From an uncultured Hungatella sp. (lineage in GTDB: Bacteria > Bacillota > Clostridia > Lachnospirales > Lachnospiraceae), in NCBI GenBank assembly GCA_947089145.1, contig CAMUJH010000011.1:20655-84654 (forward strand): DNA of 64,000 bases, read 5' to 3'. Each line of letters begins with the position of its first letter. Position 1 is the stretch's first letter. The notes under the pieces were generated by a model that was not told where the DNA came from, did no database searches, and saw only the letters and a list, made by a program, of their open reading frames with translations. This document shows positions 51,944-61,484 of the stretch, in pieces. The translations under genes and the position numbers were made by a program.

Positions 51944-53020
51944 TTATTCAAACGCGACACTGGCCATAGTCTCCGCCGATTTGCGGCACGCTTCCATAAC
52001 CGCCAGCACCCGGCGCACCTCCGGCATCTTCACCAGAAACTCCTCTTCCCCCCTAAGAGCCTTAAAATAATTTACAAAAAAGTCCCTCTGCTCATAATCC
52101 GTCCTGGGAATCTCTTCCGTCACAATCAGCCCCGGTGCCGGTACGCCAAAAGAACGGGTAGGACCGTAGGAAGCAGCGGATTTATCCTGATCCTTTTTCA
52201 CATTCTCCAGAAGTTTTGTTGTCCTCACGATCTTCCCCTCCGGACTGAACTTATCCGTATACATACTGCCCTTATTTCCTCCCACGAACCAATGGCGCTC
52301 AAACCAGTCTTTCCGGTCAGAAAGGAAGTAAGTCCCCAGCTCAATTTCCGCCGTGACCATATTTTCAAAGCGGAGAAGGATCTTAAAGTAATCATCCACC
52401 TCTTTATTAATCACATTTCTCACATCGGCATACACGGACACCAGGCGGCTGTCCACCATATATAAGATCTGGTCAATTAAATGTACGCCCCAGTCATACA
52501 GCATTCCCCCGCCTTCCGCTTTATAGACGTGCCAGTCATGCATATTCCCGTTGTAGCCGTAAAGGGAACTTTGAATCGTGTAGACGTCCCCCACCATTTT
52601 CTTATCATAACATTCCTTCACGCATCGGAAATCCTTATCAAACCGTCTCTGCTGATGCACGGTAAAGGTTACGCCGGCCTTGTCCGCTTCCCTGGTCATC
52701 TCATCCAGTTCAGCTACCGACATAGCCGCCGGTTTTTCCATCAGGATATGCTTTCCGGCCCGTGCCGCCTTAATGGCCAGTTCCTTGTGCTGATTGTTAT
52801 TGGCGGAAATGATCACTCCGGCCAGTCCGGCTTTCGCAAACATTTCATCTGCGCTTTCATAGACTTCCATATCCGGATATTTTTCTTTTACCTCTTTCAG
52901 CCGCGCGGGGTTAATGTCACAGACCGCCACACAGTCGGAATCTTCAAAGGACTTCAGCGTATCCACATGACGCCGCCCGATAAATCCATACCCAATCACG
53001 CCATAATTAAATTTTTTCAT
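51944..53020 (-). CDS. Gfo/Idh/MocA-family oxidoreductase (second copy)
   Basis: A 358-residue NAD-dependent oxidoreductase. The Rossmann motif is GVIGYGFIGRRH, and EKPAAMS is the usual EKP motif with the catalytic-region Lys. YDWGVHLIDQILYMVD holds the conserved Asp and His. It overlaps the last ABC gene by four bases. It may oxidise or re-reduce a sugar at C3, complementing the first oxidoreductase at 58722. Confidence 0.87.
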   Translation of the reverse strand: MKKFNYGVIGYGFIGRRHVDTLKSFEDSDCVAVCDINPARLKEVKEKYPDMEVYESADEMFAKAGLAGVIISANNNQHKELAIKAARAGKHILMEKPAAMSVAELDEMTREADKAGVTFTVHQQRRFDKDFRCVKECYDKKMVGDVYTIQSSLYGYNGNMHDWHVYKAEGGGMLYDWGVHLIDQILYMVDSRLVSVYADVRNVINKEVDDYFKILLRFENMVTAEIELGTYFLSDRKDWFERHWFVGGNKGSMYTDKFSPEGKIVRTTKLLENVKKDQDKSAASYGPTRSFGVPAPGLIVTEEIPRTDYEQRDFFVNYFKALRGEEEFLVKMPEVRRVLAVMEACRKSAETMASVAFE

Positions 53021-53979
53021 TTCCTCACCTCATCTTTGATTTCATTTATCCTGCAGCATGAACAATAATGTCCCGGAGATATCTGGTGCAGTTCCACCGG
53101 TTCATGGCACTTCTCAGTCGCATAAGGGCATCGCAGGGCAAAACGGCAGCCCGGTTTGGGATTGATGGGTGAATTAATTTCCCCTTTTAACAGAATCCTC
53201 TGATTCCGGTTATGGATATCCACCGTGGGAATGGCGGACAGCAATGCCTTTGTATAGGGATGCATGGGGTGGTCAAACAATTCCTGTGTGGGGCAGGTTT
53301 CCACCATCTGTCCCAGGTACATAACGCAGATATTGGTAGATATATGACGCACCACCGACAAATCATGGGTGACAAATAAATAAGTCAGTCCATATTCGTC
53401 CTGCAGATCCATGAGTAAATTTAAAATTTGTGCCTGAATCGACACATCCAGGGCAGATACCGGCTCGTCACATACCACAAACTTGGGATTCAGGGCAATA
53501 GCCCTGGCAATTCCCACACGCTGACGGCGCCCTCCGTCCAGTTCATGGGGATAGGACATACGAAACCGTTTCTCAATCCCCACCAGATCCATAAGCCGGT
53601 CCGCTTCCCCATCCATGGCCGTGCCGCTAAAACGGCCGGACAGCTTCAAGGGCTCCATAATCGTATCACGAATGGTCAGCCTGGGGTTCAGAGAGGAATA
53701 TGGGTCCTGGAAAATGATCTGCATATCTTCTCTCAGTTTTTTCAGCCCATCTTTTTTTAAATGAGTGACATCCTTCCCCTCAAAACCAATGGTACCTCCC
53801 GTGCTTTCCAGCAAATGAATGATGGTTCTTCCAAGAGTCGATTTTCCGCAGCCCGACTCCCCTACCAGTCCCATGGTCTCCCCCTGGTCAATGGTAAATG
53901 ACACATCATCCACCGCATGTACCATGCCTCTTGGCGTAGAAAAATACTTTTTCAGATGTTCGATTTCCAAAAGTGCCAT
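53017..53979 (-). CDS. Peptide-type ABC transporter ATP-binding protein (OppF-like) with DGG signature
   Basis: A 320-residue ATPase. Walker A GESGCGKST and Walker B VVCDEPVSALD are intact. The ABC signature reads LDGGRRQR, so the usual Ser is Asp. The partner OppD-like protein keeps FSGGMKQR. The start at 53979 is two bases from the upstream stop and has GAGGAGGG before it. It pairs with the gene at 53981. Confidence 0.9.
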   Translation of the reverse strand: MALLEIEHLKKYFSTPRGMVHAVDDVSFTIDQGETMGLVGESGCGKSTLGRTIIHLLESTGGTIGFEGKDVTHLKKDGLKKLREDMQIIFQDPYSSLNPRLTIRDTIMEPLKLSGRFSGTAMDGEADRLMDLVGIEKRFRMSYPHELDGGRRQRVGIARAIALNPKFVVCDEPVSALDVSIQAQILNLLMDLQDEYGLTYLFVTHDLSVVRHISTNICVMYLGQMVETCPTQELFDHPMHPYTKALLSAIPTVDIHNRNQRILLKGEINSPINPKPGCRFALRCPYATEKCHEPVELHQISPGHYCSCCRINEIKDEVRK

Positions 53980-53980
53980 A

Positions 53981-54967
53981 TTATCCCTCCTCGCAGCAGT
54001 TACAGCGGACGTAATGGGTATCGCCAAACCGTTTCATTTCCACATGCCCTTTTTGGCATTTGTCTGTTGCGTACCCGCATCGTGAAGCAAAGGCGCACCC
54101 CACCGGCAGACTGCTGGGATCCGGCGGGAGCCCTTCCACCGGGGACAGCCGGTTCACATCTTTTGACAGATCCGGAAGCGCCCCAAATAATCCTTTTGTA
54201 TAGGGGTGCCTGGGGTGATCAAACAAATCCTCTTTTGTCCCGTATTCCACCAGCTCCCCGGCATACACCACCGCCACCGTATCGCAGACTCCGGCTACTA
54301 CCCCCAGGTCGTGGGTAATCAGGATCATGGCTGTCCCCAGTTCCTCCTGGAGTTTTTTCATCAGGTCCAGGACCTGGGCCTGAATCGTAACATCCAAAGC
54401 GGTCGTAGGCTCATCCGCAATAAGCAGTTCCGGGTTGCAGGCCAAGGCAATGGCAATCACCACCCTCTGCTTCATGCCCCCTGAAAACTGGTGAGGATAT
54501 TCATAAGCCCGGTCTTGGGAAATCCCAACGGTTTCCAGCATCTTTATGGCTGCCCGGAGTGAATCCTTCCGGTTCATATTCTGATGCAGACGAATCCCTT
54601 CCGCAATCTGCTCCACCACGGTCTTCACTGGATTTAGCGCAGTCATGGGATCCTGAAATATCATGGAAATGCTCTTTCCCCTTAAGGGACGCATCTCCTG
54701 TTCCGGCAGGCCTAACAGTTCTTTCCCTTTAAAAAAGATTTCTCCTCCAACCCGCTTGGTGGCGTGATCCGGCAGGATGCGCAGAATCGCCCGCGCAATG
54801 GATGTTTTCCCTGCTCCGGTTTCCCCTACCAGCCCTATGGTTTTTCCCGCCTCCAGGTCAAAGGATACCCCGTTGACCGCATGAATCGTCTCCCCTCCGG
54901 ATTTATATTCCACATACAGGTTCTTTACAGAAATCAAATCCTGTCCCTCTGTCTTTTTATGTTCCAT
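53981..54967 (-). CDS. Peptide-type ABC transporter ATP-binding protein (OppD-like)
   Basis: A 328-residue ATPase. Walker [10 protein letters not shown], signature FSGGMKQR, Walker [13 protein letters not shown] and the Cys-containing tail are present. The start at 54967 has GGAGG upstream and lies in the 44-bp leader shared with the gene at 24047. Confidence 0.91.
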   Translation of the reverse strand: MEHKKTEGQDLISVKNLYVEYKSGGETIHAVNGVSFDLEAGKTIGLVGETGAGKTSIARAILRILPDHATKRVGGEIFFKGKELLGLPEQEMRPLRGKSISMIFQDPMTALNPVKTVVEQIAEGIRLHQNMNRKDSLRAAIKMLETVGISQDRAYEYPHQFSGGMKQRVVIAIALACNPELLIADEPTTALDVTIQAQVLDLMKKLQEELGTAMILITHDLGVVAGVCDTVAVVYAGELVEYGTKEDLFDHPRHPYTKGLFGALPDLSKDVNRLSPVEGLPPDPSSLPVGCAFASRCGYATDKCQKGHVEMKRFGDTHYVRCNCCEEG

Positions 54968-55008
54968 AATTTCCTCCATTCTGTGCATGTTTCACAGCAC
55001 AAACAGGT
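54965..55008 (-). repeat. 44-bp translation-initiation leader shared with 25271-25314
   Basis: 41 of 44 bases match the leader of the threonine-synthase-like gene 30 kb away, including start codon, ribosome site and an upstream in-frame ATG. A separate 8-bp hairpin (55011-55018 / 55027-55034) follows immediately upstream. Confidence 0.7.
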
Positions 55009-55042
55009 ATGGGTGAAATGTTCTTCTTTCACCCTTTCCTCC

Positions 55043-55936
55043 TTAATCCCTCAGCTTCGGATCCAGGGCGTCACGGATTGCGTCCCCTACCAGGTTGAAG
55101 CTTAAAACAGTCATCATGATAAACAGTCCGGGAATAATCACCATATGGGGATAATCACGCATATATCCCCGTGCGGAAGCCAGCATGGCTCCCCATTCCG
55201 GCGTAGGCGCCTGGACGCCGAACCCAAGAAAACTCAAGCCGGAAGCCGACAGCGCCGCACTGGCGATTCCCATGGCCACCTGGACGATCAGCGGGGAGAT
55301 GGCGTTTGGAATCACGTGATGGACGATAATCCGGAACGTGGAACAGTTGATGGATGTGGCCGCTTCAATAAATTCCGAATTGCGTACCGTTAAAATATTG
55401 GCGCGCATCATGCGGGCGAAACCCGGAATACCGCTTATCCCGATGGCATAAATCACCTTATCGAACCCGGCTCCCAACACGGCGGATATGGCGATAGCCA
55501 GCAAAATGTTGGGGAACGCCTGAAAGACATCCAGAAATCTCATAATCAGCGTATCGATTTTCCCTCCAAAATAACCGGCCACCGCTCCCAGAATCACCCC
55601 CAGGATACAGCTGACAACCACCGAAAGGACGCCGATGCTCAACGTATATTTGGCTCCGTATAGGATGCGGGACAGGATATCCCTCCCAACCTCATCACAC
55701 CCCAGAAGATGTTCCATGCAGGGCAGGGTAAAGCGGCTTTTCATCACGATTTCCTGGTAATCATACCGGCAGATAAACGGGGAAACAAAGGAAAGCAGAA
55801 AAAGAACTGTGACAAATATGAGCCCAAGCATCGCCCCGGGATTCTTTTTCAGCCTTCTCCAAATATAGGGCAGAGACCCTGGTTTGTCATTCTCACCGCT
55901 GCGTTTTGCTGCCGAAGAAGTCTTTATTTTTTCCAT
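55043..55936 (-). CDS. Peptide-type ABC transporter permease (DppC-like)
   Basis: A 297-residue membrane protein with a basic, Ser-rich N-terminal tail. LLGCDEVGRDILSRILYGAK and the EAA region EAATSINCSTFRIIVHHVIP follow. About six membrane segments. Works with the DppB-like protein encoded just upstream. Confidence 0.91.
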   Translation of the reverse strand: MEKIKTSSAAKRSGENDKPGSLPYIWRRLKKNPGAMLGLIFVTVLFLLSFVSPFICRYDYQEIVMKSRFTLPCMEHLLGCDEVGRDILSRILYGAKYTLSIGVLSVVVSCILGVILGAVAGYFGGKIDTLIMRFLDVFQAFPNILLAIAISAVLGAGFDKVIYAIGISGIPGFARMMRANILTVRNSEFIEAATSINCSTFRIIVHHVIPNAISPLIVQVAMGIASAALSASGLSFLGFGVQAPTPEWGAMLASARGYMRDYPHMVIIPGLFIMMTVLSFNLVGDAIRDALDPKLRD

Positions 55937-55956
55937 AATAAACCTTCACCCCTCTC

Positions 55957-56901
55957 TCATGCTTTCTTCACGGACTTTACGTACTGTGCCTTAATCCGCG
56001 GGTCCACATAGGCATAAATCAGATCCGTAATCAGCATGATAAAGGCAAAGATAAATGCGATATAGATAATGCTGCCCTGAACCACCGGATAATCACGGCT
56101 GTTGATTCCATTGACCATATACATGCCAATGCCGGGAATTGAGAATACGGATTCAATAATTACCGTCCCGCCAAGCATAAATCCAAACCGGCTTCCGCAT
56201 ACGGTGATAATGGGAATCAGCGCATTGGGAAGCGCGTGCTTCCAGATTACTTCTTTTTCCGGAAGCCCCTTGGCCCTGGCTGTCACCACATAATCGGAAC
56301 GGATAACCTCCAGCATACTGGAACGTGTCTGACGGGCAATATCCGCCAGGCTTCCGATGGAATTGGCCACTACAGGGAGAATATAGTACTCCAGTCCCCC
56401 CGTTCCATTGGACGGCAGCAGCCCTAATTTCACGGAAAACAGAATAACCAGTAAAAGGGCCAGCCAGAATCCCGGCATGGAGTTTCCAAGCATGGTCAAA
56501 AACATCCAGATTTTGTCTGATAACTTGTTGGCATGGATGGCACACTGAATTCCAATGGGAATACCCACAACAATGGTAAATAAAATACTCAGTGACGCAA
56601 GAGTCAGCGTGCGCGGAAAACGCAGGAATAACTCTGAGGCCACACTGCTTCCCTGAAGGTATGACGTTCCAAAATCCAGATGAACGATACCTACAAGATA
56701 ATTCCAAAGCCGAATCAGATAAGGCTTATCCAAACCGAATTTTGCCCTTGCCGCCGCGATTTGTTCCGGAGTCGCCGTATCACCAAGCATGATCTCCACC
56801 GGATCCCCTGGAACGAAATACATTAACGTAAAAATCAGAATCGCCACAGTCAGCAAAATCGGAATCATCTGCAAAAGACGTTTTCCTATATAACGTATCA
56901 T
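55957..56901 (-). CDS. Peptide-type ABC transporter permease (DppB-like)
   Basis: A 314-residue membrane protein starting MIRYIGKRLLQMIPILLTVA. The EAA loop is around SDYVVTARAKGLPEKEVIWK. GAGGAGG precedes the ATG. A terminator-like hairpin separates it from the binding-protein gene. Confidence 0.92.
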   Translation of the reverse strand: MIRYIGKRLLQMIPILLTVAILIFTLMYFVPGDPVEIMLGDTATPEQIAAARAKFGLDKPYLIRLWNYLVGIVHLDFGTSYLQGSSVASELFLRFPRTLTLASLSILFTIVVGIPIGIQCAIHANKLSDKIWMFLTMLGNSMPGFWLALLLVILFSVKLGLLPSNGTGGLEYYILPVVANSIGSLADIARQTRSSMLEVIRSDYVVTARAKGLPEKEVIWKHALPNALIPIITVCGSRFGFMLGGTVIIESVFSIPGIGMYMVNGINSRDYPVVQGSIIYIAFIFAFIMLITDLIYAYVDPRIKAQYVKSVKKA

Positions 56902-56928
56902 GTCTTTCCTCCTCGTTTTTGTTTTTTA

Positions 56929-56984
56929 AAAACAGGCGCCGAAGGGTTCTTTAAGCCATTTCCCGGCCATCTGGCGCCTGTTTT
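56929..56984 (-). terminator. Internal terminator/attenuator after the binding-protein gene
   Basis: A 12-bp perfect stem (56929-56940 / 56973-56984) ending in TTTTT on the minus strand, 24 bases after the lipoprotein stop. It probably makes binding-protein mRNA more abundant than permease mRNA. Confidence 0.75.
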
Positions 56985-57007
56985 AACATCCTTTCCTTTT
57001 CTCAGTT

Positions 57008-58696
57008 CTACTTACCTACGGACTGATATCCCTCCGCAAACACATAGGCATTGACTCTCGGCATCATATTTCCGTTTACCTTTTGTTCCAGAATGCCGTC
57101 CTGGGCAATCATCAGATTGTAGGTAGTGAACAGTCCTTTCACACAGGCAATCTCTTTAAGATACTCATGAAACGCCTGGATATCCTCCGTACTCCCCTCT
57201 GTGGTGGCCTTCGTAAGAAGCTCCGTCAGATGATCGTCATGGGTAAAGCACACACTTCCGTTGGTATAGCCTGCCGGGTTAAAATTGTTGTCCCAGCAGG
57301 AAACAATAGGGCCGGTGGCTCCTTTGTTGTCTAAAATCAGATCCCACTGTGAGGAATCGTTCTTATAACTGTTAAACAATGCCTGGTCATAGGAAAGCAG
57401 TTCTACTTTAAACCCTGCCGCCTGCAGGTTGGCTATGATAACGGAATGAATCCCGTCCGCAATGGAGGTCCGGCTCAGCAGCCTGATGGTCACCTGGCCG
57501 TCGGCATGGCCGGAGGCCTGATAGCATTCTTTTGCCTTCGCCGGGTCATATCCCCAGTAGTCGGAGCCGACCCAGCTTTCCTGATAGCCGTTCATGGCCG
57601 ATGTCCCGAAGCTGTAGCAAACCTCTGCCGTTGATTCGTCATAATCACCGCCGTACATAATGCTTTCGGAATCCAAAGCGTACAAAACGGCTTTTCTCAA
57701 GTTTTCGTCATCCGCAAGAGGCGATTTCCCGGAATCCATATTTACAAAAATCGTATTGCAGAAAACGCCGCCGGTAATGTTCACGTTCCAGCCCGGAAGG
57801 GCGCTGCCGTCATAGAACCGTTTCAACTCGCTGGCGTCAACCACGGTCGCGTCAATCTCATGATTTTCCAGGGCAATGCTTCTCATGGAGTTTTCCGTAA
57901 TGACTTTATACTGAATGGTCTTTACATTCTGGGTATCCGCGCTGCACCGCAGGCTTTCATCGGTCTGCCAGTAATCTTCCACTGCCTCCAGAACCAGTTC
58001 GGCTCCCGGCGTATAGGAAGCGATCTTATAAGCGCCCGTAACCGCCGGGTCATTCATCCGCTCTTCTTCCGAAGCGCCCTCAAACCAGTCTTTATCGCAG
58101 ATGGTCAGAGTATAATTGCCGGCCAGAAACTCCATAACACCCGGTCCGTATTTCTTTAAATGGAAAAGCATATGTTGATCATCCACAACCTCGATATAAT
58201 CCAGATAGGTATTGATCCTGGTCTCCTGGGCATCCGTAAATAAATGCTCATAGCTGAACACGATGTCTTCCGAAGTAATCGCGTTTCCCTTGCTGTCATG
58301 GATGTAGTCATACAATTCCACGGAATATGTAGTATCATCAACCTTTTCTATGCTCTTTGCCAGCCATGGCTCCATCTCCTCCAGCGTTGCCCCGTAGTAG
58401 GGCATGCAGTACAGAGAGCCATACAGATTCTGGGCCAGCCACTGGCGGGGAATGCTGTTGGTTCCAAAGGGTGATACGTCAAAAGAACTTGCCGTCAGCC
58501 CTACCACCACTTTGTCTACCTGTCCGGATGCTGCGGTTCCCGCTGCCGCCCCAGTCCCATTCTGCGCTGCCCCGCCGCTTTGGCCGCCGGATGCTCCCGC
58601 CGCGGAATTGGCGCCGGAGCCTGAAGCGTTCCCTCCGCATCCAATCAAAGAAATACTCAATGCCGCTGCCAATATTGCCCCTGATATTTTTTTCAT
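57008..58696 (-). CDS. ABC transporter substrate-binding lipoprotein (family 5, peptide/sugar type)
   Basis: A 562-residue protein. The signal peptide has lipobox LIGCGGNA. A Gly/Ala/Ser-rich linker of about 45 residues follows, then the family 5 binding domain. The start at 58696 has AAGGAG upstream. Most family 5 proteins bind peptides, but some bind oligosaccharides or glycosides. The oxidoreductase and deglycosidase genes next to it suggest a plant glycoside. Confidence 0.9.
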   Translation of the reverse strand: MKKISGAILAAALSISLIGCGGNASGSGANSAAGASGGQSGGAAQNGTGAAAGTAASGQVDKVVVGLTASSFDVSPFGTNSIPRQWLAQNLYGSLYCMPYYGATLEEMEPWLAKSIEKVDDTTYSVELYDYIHDSKGNAITSEDIVFSYEHLFTDAQETRINTYLDYIEVVDDQHMLFHLKKYGPGVMEFLAGNYTLTICDKDWFEGASEEERMNDPAVTGAYKIASYTPGAELVLEAVEDYWQTDESLRCSADTQNVKTIQYKVITENSMRSIALENHEIDATVVDASELKRFYDGSALPGWNVNITGGVFCNTIFVNMDSGKSPLADDENLRKAVLYALDSESIMYGGDYDESTAEVCYSFGTSAMNGYQESWVGSDYWGYDPAKAKECYQASGHADGQVTIRLLSRTSIADGIHSVIIANLQAAGFKVELLSYDQALFNSYKNDSSQWDLILDNKGATGPIVSCWDNNFNPAGYTNGSVCFTHDDHLTELLTKATTEGSTEDIQAFHEYLKEIACVKGLFTTYNLMIAQDGILEQKVNGNMMPRVNAYVFAEGYQSVGK

Positions 58697-58721
58697 TTTC
58701 ACTTCTCCTTGTAATCGATCA

Positions 58722-59828
58722 TTAACCCAATTTAATAGTGGTGTTGGTTTCAGACGCACGGTAAATCGCTTCTAATATCTGGGTGACACGGAAAGCCTCT
58801 TCCGGTTTTACGCAGGGTTCCGTGTCATTTAACACTGCGTCAATCCACTGCTTCGCCTCCACAACACCGGCCGGTTCATTGACTCCCTCAAAATAGTCTA
58901 CCAGCGCTTCTCCTGACAACATTTCATGGGTCATCTTTCCATGGCGCACATGGTTAAAGATCAGTTCCGCCTTGGGATAGCTGCCTCCGTATTTAATCTC
59001 TGCCCCCTCTTTCGTCCCGCAGAGAGTGGTGGCCGCCTCCCGCGCATCCATATAGTTTAAGGCCCAGGAGGCACGCAGGTTAATCAGAGCGCCGTTCTTC
59101 ATTTTGATAAAGCCCATGGCGGAGTCCTCCACCTCATAAGTGTCCGTATCCCAGGCCCCGTAGGTATTGCCCTGGGCCGCCTCCGGCAGATTGCCCAGCT
59201 TGTAAAATACCTGTCCGCTTACACTGTCCACGTCATAATTATCCATGCACCACAGCGTAATATCTAATGCATGGGTACCGATATCAATCAAGGGACCGCC
59301 GCCCTGTTTGGACTTATCCGGAAATACGCCCCATGTGGGAACCGCTTTCCGGCGGATGGCATTGGCTTCTCCGTAGTAAATATCCCCCAGTTCCCCTGCC
59401 TCACAGGCTTTCCTCAGCACCTGGACATCATAGCGGAAGCGGTTCTGATACCCCACCGTAAACTTTTTCCCGGATTTCTTCCATGCGTCCAGCATCTTTT
59501 GGGCATCCGCCGATGAAGCTGCCATAGGCTTTTCACAAAGCACATGCTTGCCTGCCTCGAACGCATCCACGGTAATCTGACAATGGGCCACATTTGGCGT
59601 GCAGACATGGACGATATCAATGGTCTCATCCTTCAGCAATTCCCGGTAATCCGTATAAATGGCCGCATCATTCAAGCCATGACGCTTCGCTGTTTCCTTT
59701 GCCTTCTCTTCATCTAAATCACACAGGGCCACTACCTCAACTTTGTCCGCAACTTTAGCCAGTGACGGCAGATGCTTATTGTTGCAGATTCCTCCGGTGC
59801 CGATGATTCCTAATCTTAATTTACTCAT
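58722..59828 (-). CDS. Gfo/Idh/MocA-family oxidoreductase, DgpA-like (first copy)
   Basis: A 368-residue NAD-dependent enzyme. Rossmann motif GIIGTGGICNNKH; EKPMAASSAD is the EKP motif; GGPLIDIGTHALDITLW holds the conserved Asp and His. RRKAVPTWGVF lies in the substrate region. In C-glycoside breakdown an oxidoreductase of this family (DgpA) oxidises C3 of the glucosyl unit, which is required before the C-C bond is cleaved. It lies directly after the predicted deglycosidase genes. Confidence 0.85.
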   Translation of the reverse strand: MSKLRLGIIGTGGICNNKHLPSLAKVADKVEVVALCDLDEEKAKETAKRHGLNDAAIYTDYRELLKDETIDIVHVCTPNVAHCQITVDAFEAGKHVLCEKPMAASSADAQKMLDAWKKSGKKFTVGYQNRFRYDVQVLRKACEAGELGDIYYGEANAIRRKAVPTWGVFPDKSKQGGGPLIDIGTHALDITLWCMDNYDVDSVSGQVFYKLGNLPEAAQGNTYGAWDTDTYEVEDSAMGFIKMKNGALINLRASWALNYMDAREAATTLCGTKEGAEIKYGGSYPKAELIFNHVRHGKMTHEMLSGEALVDYFEGVNEPAGVVEAKQWIDAVLNDTEPCVKPEEAFRVTQILEAIYRASETNTTIKLG

Positions 59829-59845
59829 AATGATATCCTCCTGTT

Positions 59846-60979
59846 TTATTCTCCGATTAATCGTTTCAGCATTTCCTGATGCCTGCGGACCTGATCCACC
59901 TCACTAATCAAGTGTGCCTCGTCACGGTCCTGGAAGCGCCGCTGGCCTTCATACTCTGAGTTAATATATCCTTCATATCCTTGCTCCTTCAAAAACCCAA
60001 TGGGGCCCTCATAATCCATGGAAATATCCTGATAGGTACCAGGCTTTTCCGGAATTTCGGACATATTGTAGAACTTGCCGTGAATGCCTACGATATAGGG
60101 CATCAGTTCCTTCAAATCCTCTGCCTTTGTCCTGGATAAGAGAAGGGCCTGCCCCATGACCTCAAAATCAATATCCGTATATCCGGAAACATTGCTGCGG
60201 ATCATTCCCTGCATCTTGTTAAAGGCTGGAATTAAATCTTTGGGCGCATCTCCGAATTTCAGATAGCGGTGAAACATGGATTCTACATTCCCGGCCGAAT
60301 AAAGGGAAAGGTCGATCTTGTTCAGCTCATCGCTTTTTCCCAGATAGTTATCCATACAGATCTCCGTCACCAAATCGCAGCTCTCCCTTTTTGCCCCCTG
60401 GCGCACATACCAGTCAAGGGTAACCTCTGACGGCCGGTAGGCGAAAATTCCCCAGTCAGGAACAATCCCTAAGTGTTTCGTTCCGGTCTTCTGGCAGTAA
60501 TCTACGATCTCATTGACATACTGGCCGTTCAGCGGAATCGGCGCATGGATCTCTTTTCCCATCCTGATATCACATTCTTCCGCTACGGGAAGAGCTTCAA
60601 TCATCACCTCCACAGGCGTTGTGGCCAATGTACGGACATTTTTAAATCCCATTTTCTTAGCAAGGCGGATATCGCTTTTCAGACGGTCCGCGCATTCGGA
60701 AATGCTCATCACATGATCCCGGAACTGAAGCACATCGCAAAACACATCCATGGTCACCGGAGTAGTTCCATATTTCTCCATCCAGGAAAACCACTGGTCG
60801 AAGAACTCTTCCGGCGGATTGGGATAGTTTCTCAGCGACATTTCATCCAGCATCTCAATCCCGTCCGCCCCGTAAAGGTTCTCGCCCACCTCCCGGATCT
60901 GGCCCTCCAGATCCAGTTCTTTAAAAAACTGCGCCTGCTGATAGCTGTAAAGTGAAACCCCTCGTTTGATTTTTCCCAT
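59846..60979 (-). CDS. C-glycoside deglycosidase alpha-type subunit (sugar isomerase-like TIM barrel)
   Basis: A 377-residue TIM barrel. Candidate metal ligands are Glu143 (GKEIHAP), Asp175 (IVPDWG), His300 (VGIHGKF) and Glu342 (INSEYEG), the same types of residues as in characterised C-deglycosidases. It is longer than ordinary sugar isomerases. It lies 14 bases after the beta-type subunit gene, the arrangement seen for DgpB-DgpC and DfgA-DfgB. It would carry the active-site metal for cleaving the C-C bond in a 3-oxo-C-glucoside. An ordinary isomerase role is possible but less likely given its partner. Confidence 0.78.
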   Translation of the reverse strand: MGKIKRGVSLYSYQQAQFFKELDLEGQIREVGENLYGADGIEMLDEMSLRNYPNPPEEFFDQWFSWMEKYGTTPVTMDVFCDVLQFRDHVMSISECADRLKSDIRLAKKMGFKNVRTLATTPVEVMIEALPVAEECDIRMGKEIHAPIPLNGQYVNEIVDYCQKTGTKHLGIVPDWGIFAYRPSEVTLDWYVRQGAKRESCDLVTEICMDNYLGKSDELNKIDLSLYSAGNVESMFHRYLKFGDAPKDLIPAFNKMQGMIRSNVSGYTDIDFEVMGQALLLSRTKAEDLKELMPYIVGIHGKFYNMSEIPEKPGTYQDISMDYEGPIGFLKEQGYEGYINSEYEGQRRFQDRDEAHLISEVDQVRRHQEMLKRLIGE

Positions 60980-60993
60980 AAACTTCTTCCCTC

Positions 60994-61452
60994 CTATTCC
61001 TGAAGTTCCAATTCATATGTCACAATGTTTTTCGTTTTGTCAGAGCCAGCTCCGGTTCCCGGTTCCGGCGGGCATTTTACCCACTCCTCATCTGTGGGAA
61101 GATAACCGTAAGCGGCAAGAACGGACTGCTGAAATTCGATGGTATGACGGCCGGGAGCAAGCCCTCCCTCCTTTTTTACATGGATAATGCCCTCGTCATC
61201 ATAATCCCAGTGCTCCCATATGGCAGTCTTGATCTCCTCAAAGCTTCTGGGCTCTTTTCCGTTGATCTCAAAGGTCTGCACATCCCGTTTATACTGGATA
61301 CCGTCCACTTTGATATAATACCCATTGTGCAGGGAAAGGTACACGCCTCTGTAGTTGGCATTCCGGGCCGCAAAGGTAAAACCAATCACATTGCCATGGT
61401 CATCCTTTTCATTTTTCAGGCTGTCTTTCCTAATTAAAAAATTATCAAACAT
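60994..61452 (-). CDS. C-glycoside deglycosidase beta-type subunit (DUF6379)
   Basis: A 152-residue protein starting MFDNFLIRKDSLKNEKDDHG. VSL-type beta segments, PRSFEEIKTAIWEHWDYDDE and the end TKNIVTYELELQE match the small DUF6379 subunit of C-glycoside deglycosidases. The subunit forms a beta-sandwich that packs on the TIM barrel and helps shape the active site. It is the first gene of the operon, with a promoter at 61485-61514 and AGGAGGAA before the ATG. Confidence 0.8.
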   Translation of the reverse strand: MFDNFLIRKDSLKNEKDDHGNVIGFTFAARNANYRGVYLSLHNGYYIKVDGIQYKRDVQTFEINGKEPRSFEEIKTAIWEHWDYDDEGIIHVKKEGGLAPGRHTIEFQQSVLAAYGYLPTDEEWVKCPPEPGTGAGSDKTKNIVTYELELQE

Positions 61453-61484
61453 GTTTTTCCTCCTGTCCTTTTCTTTACCTGATG

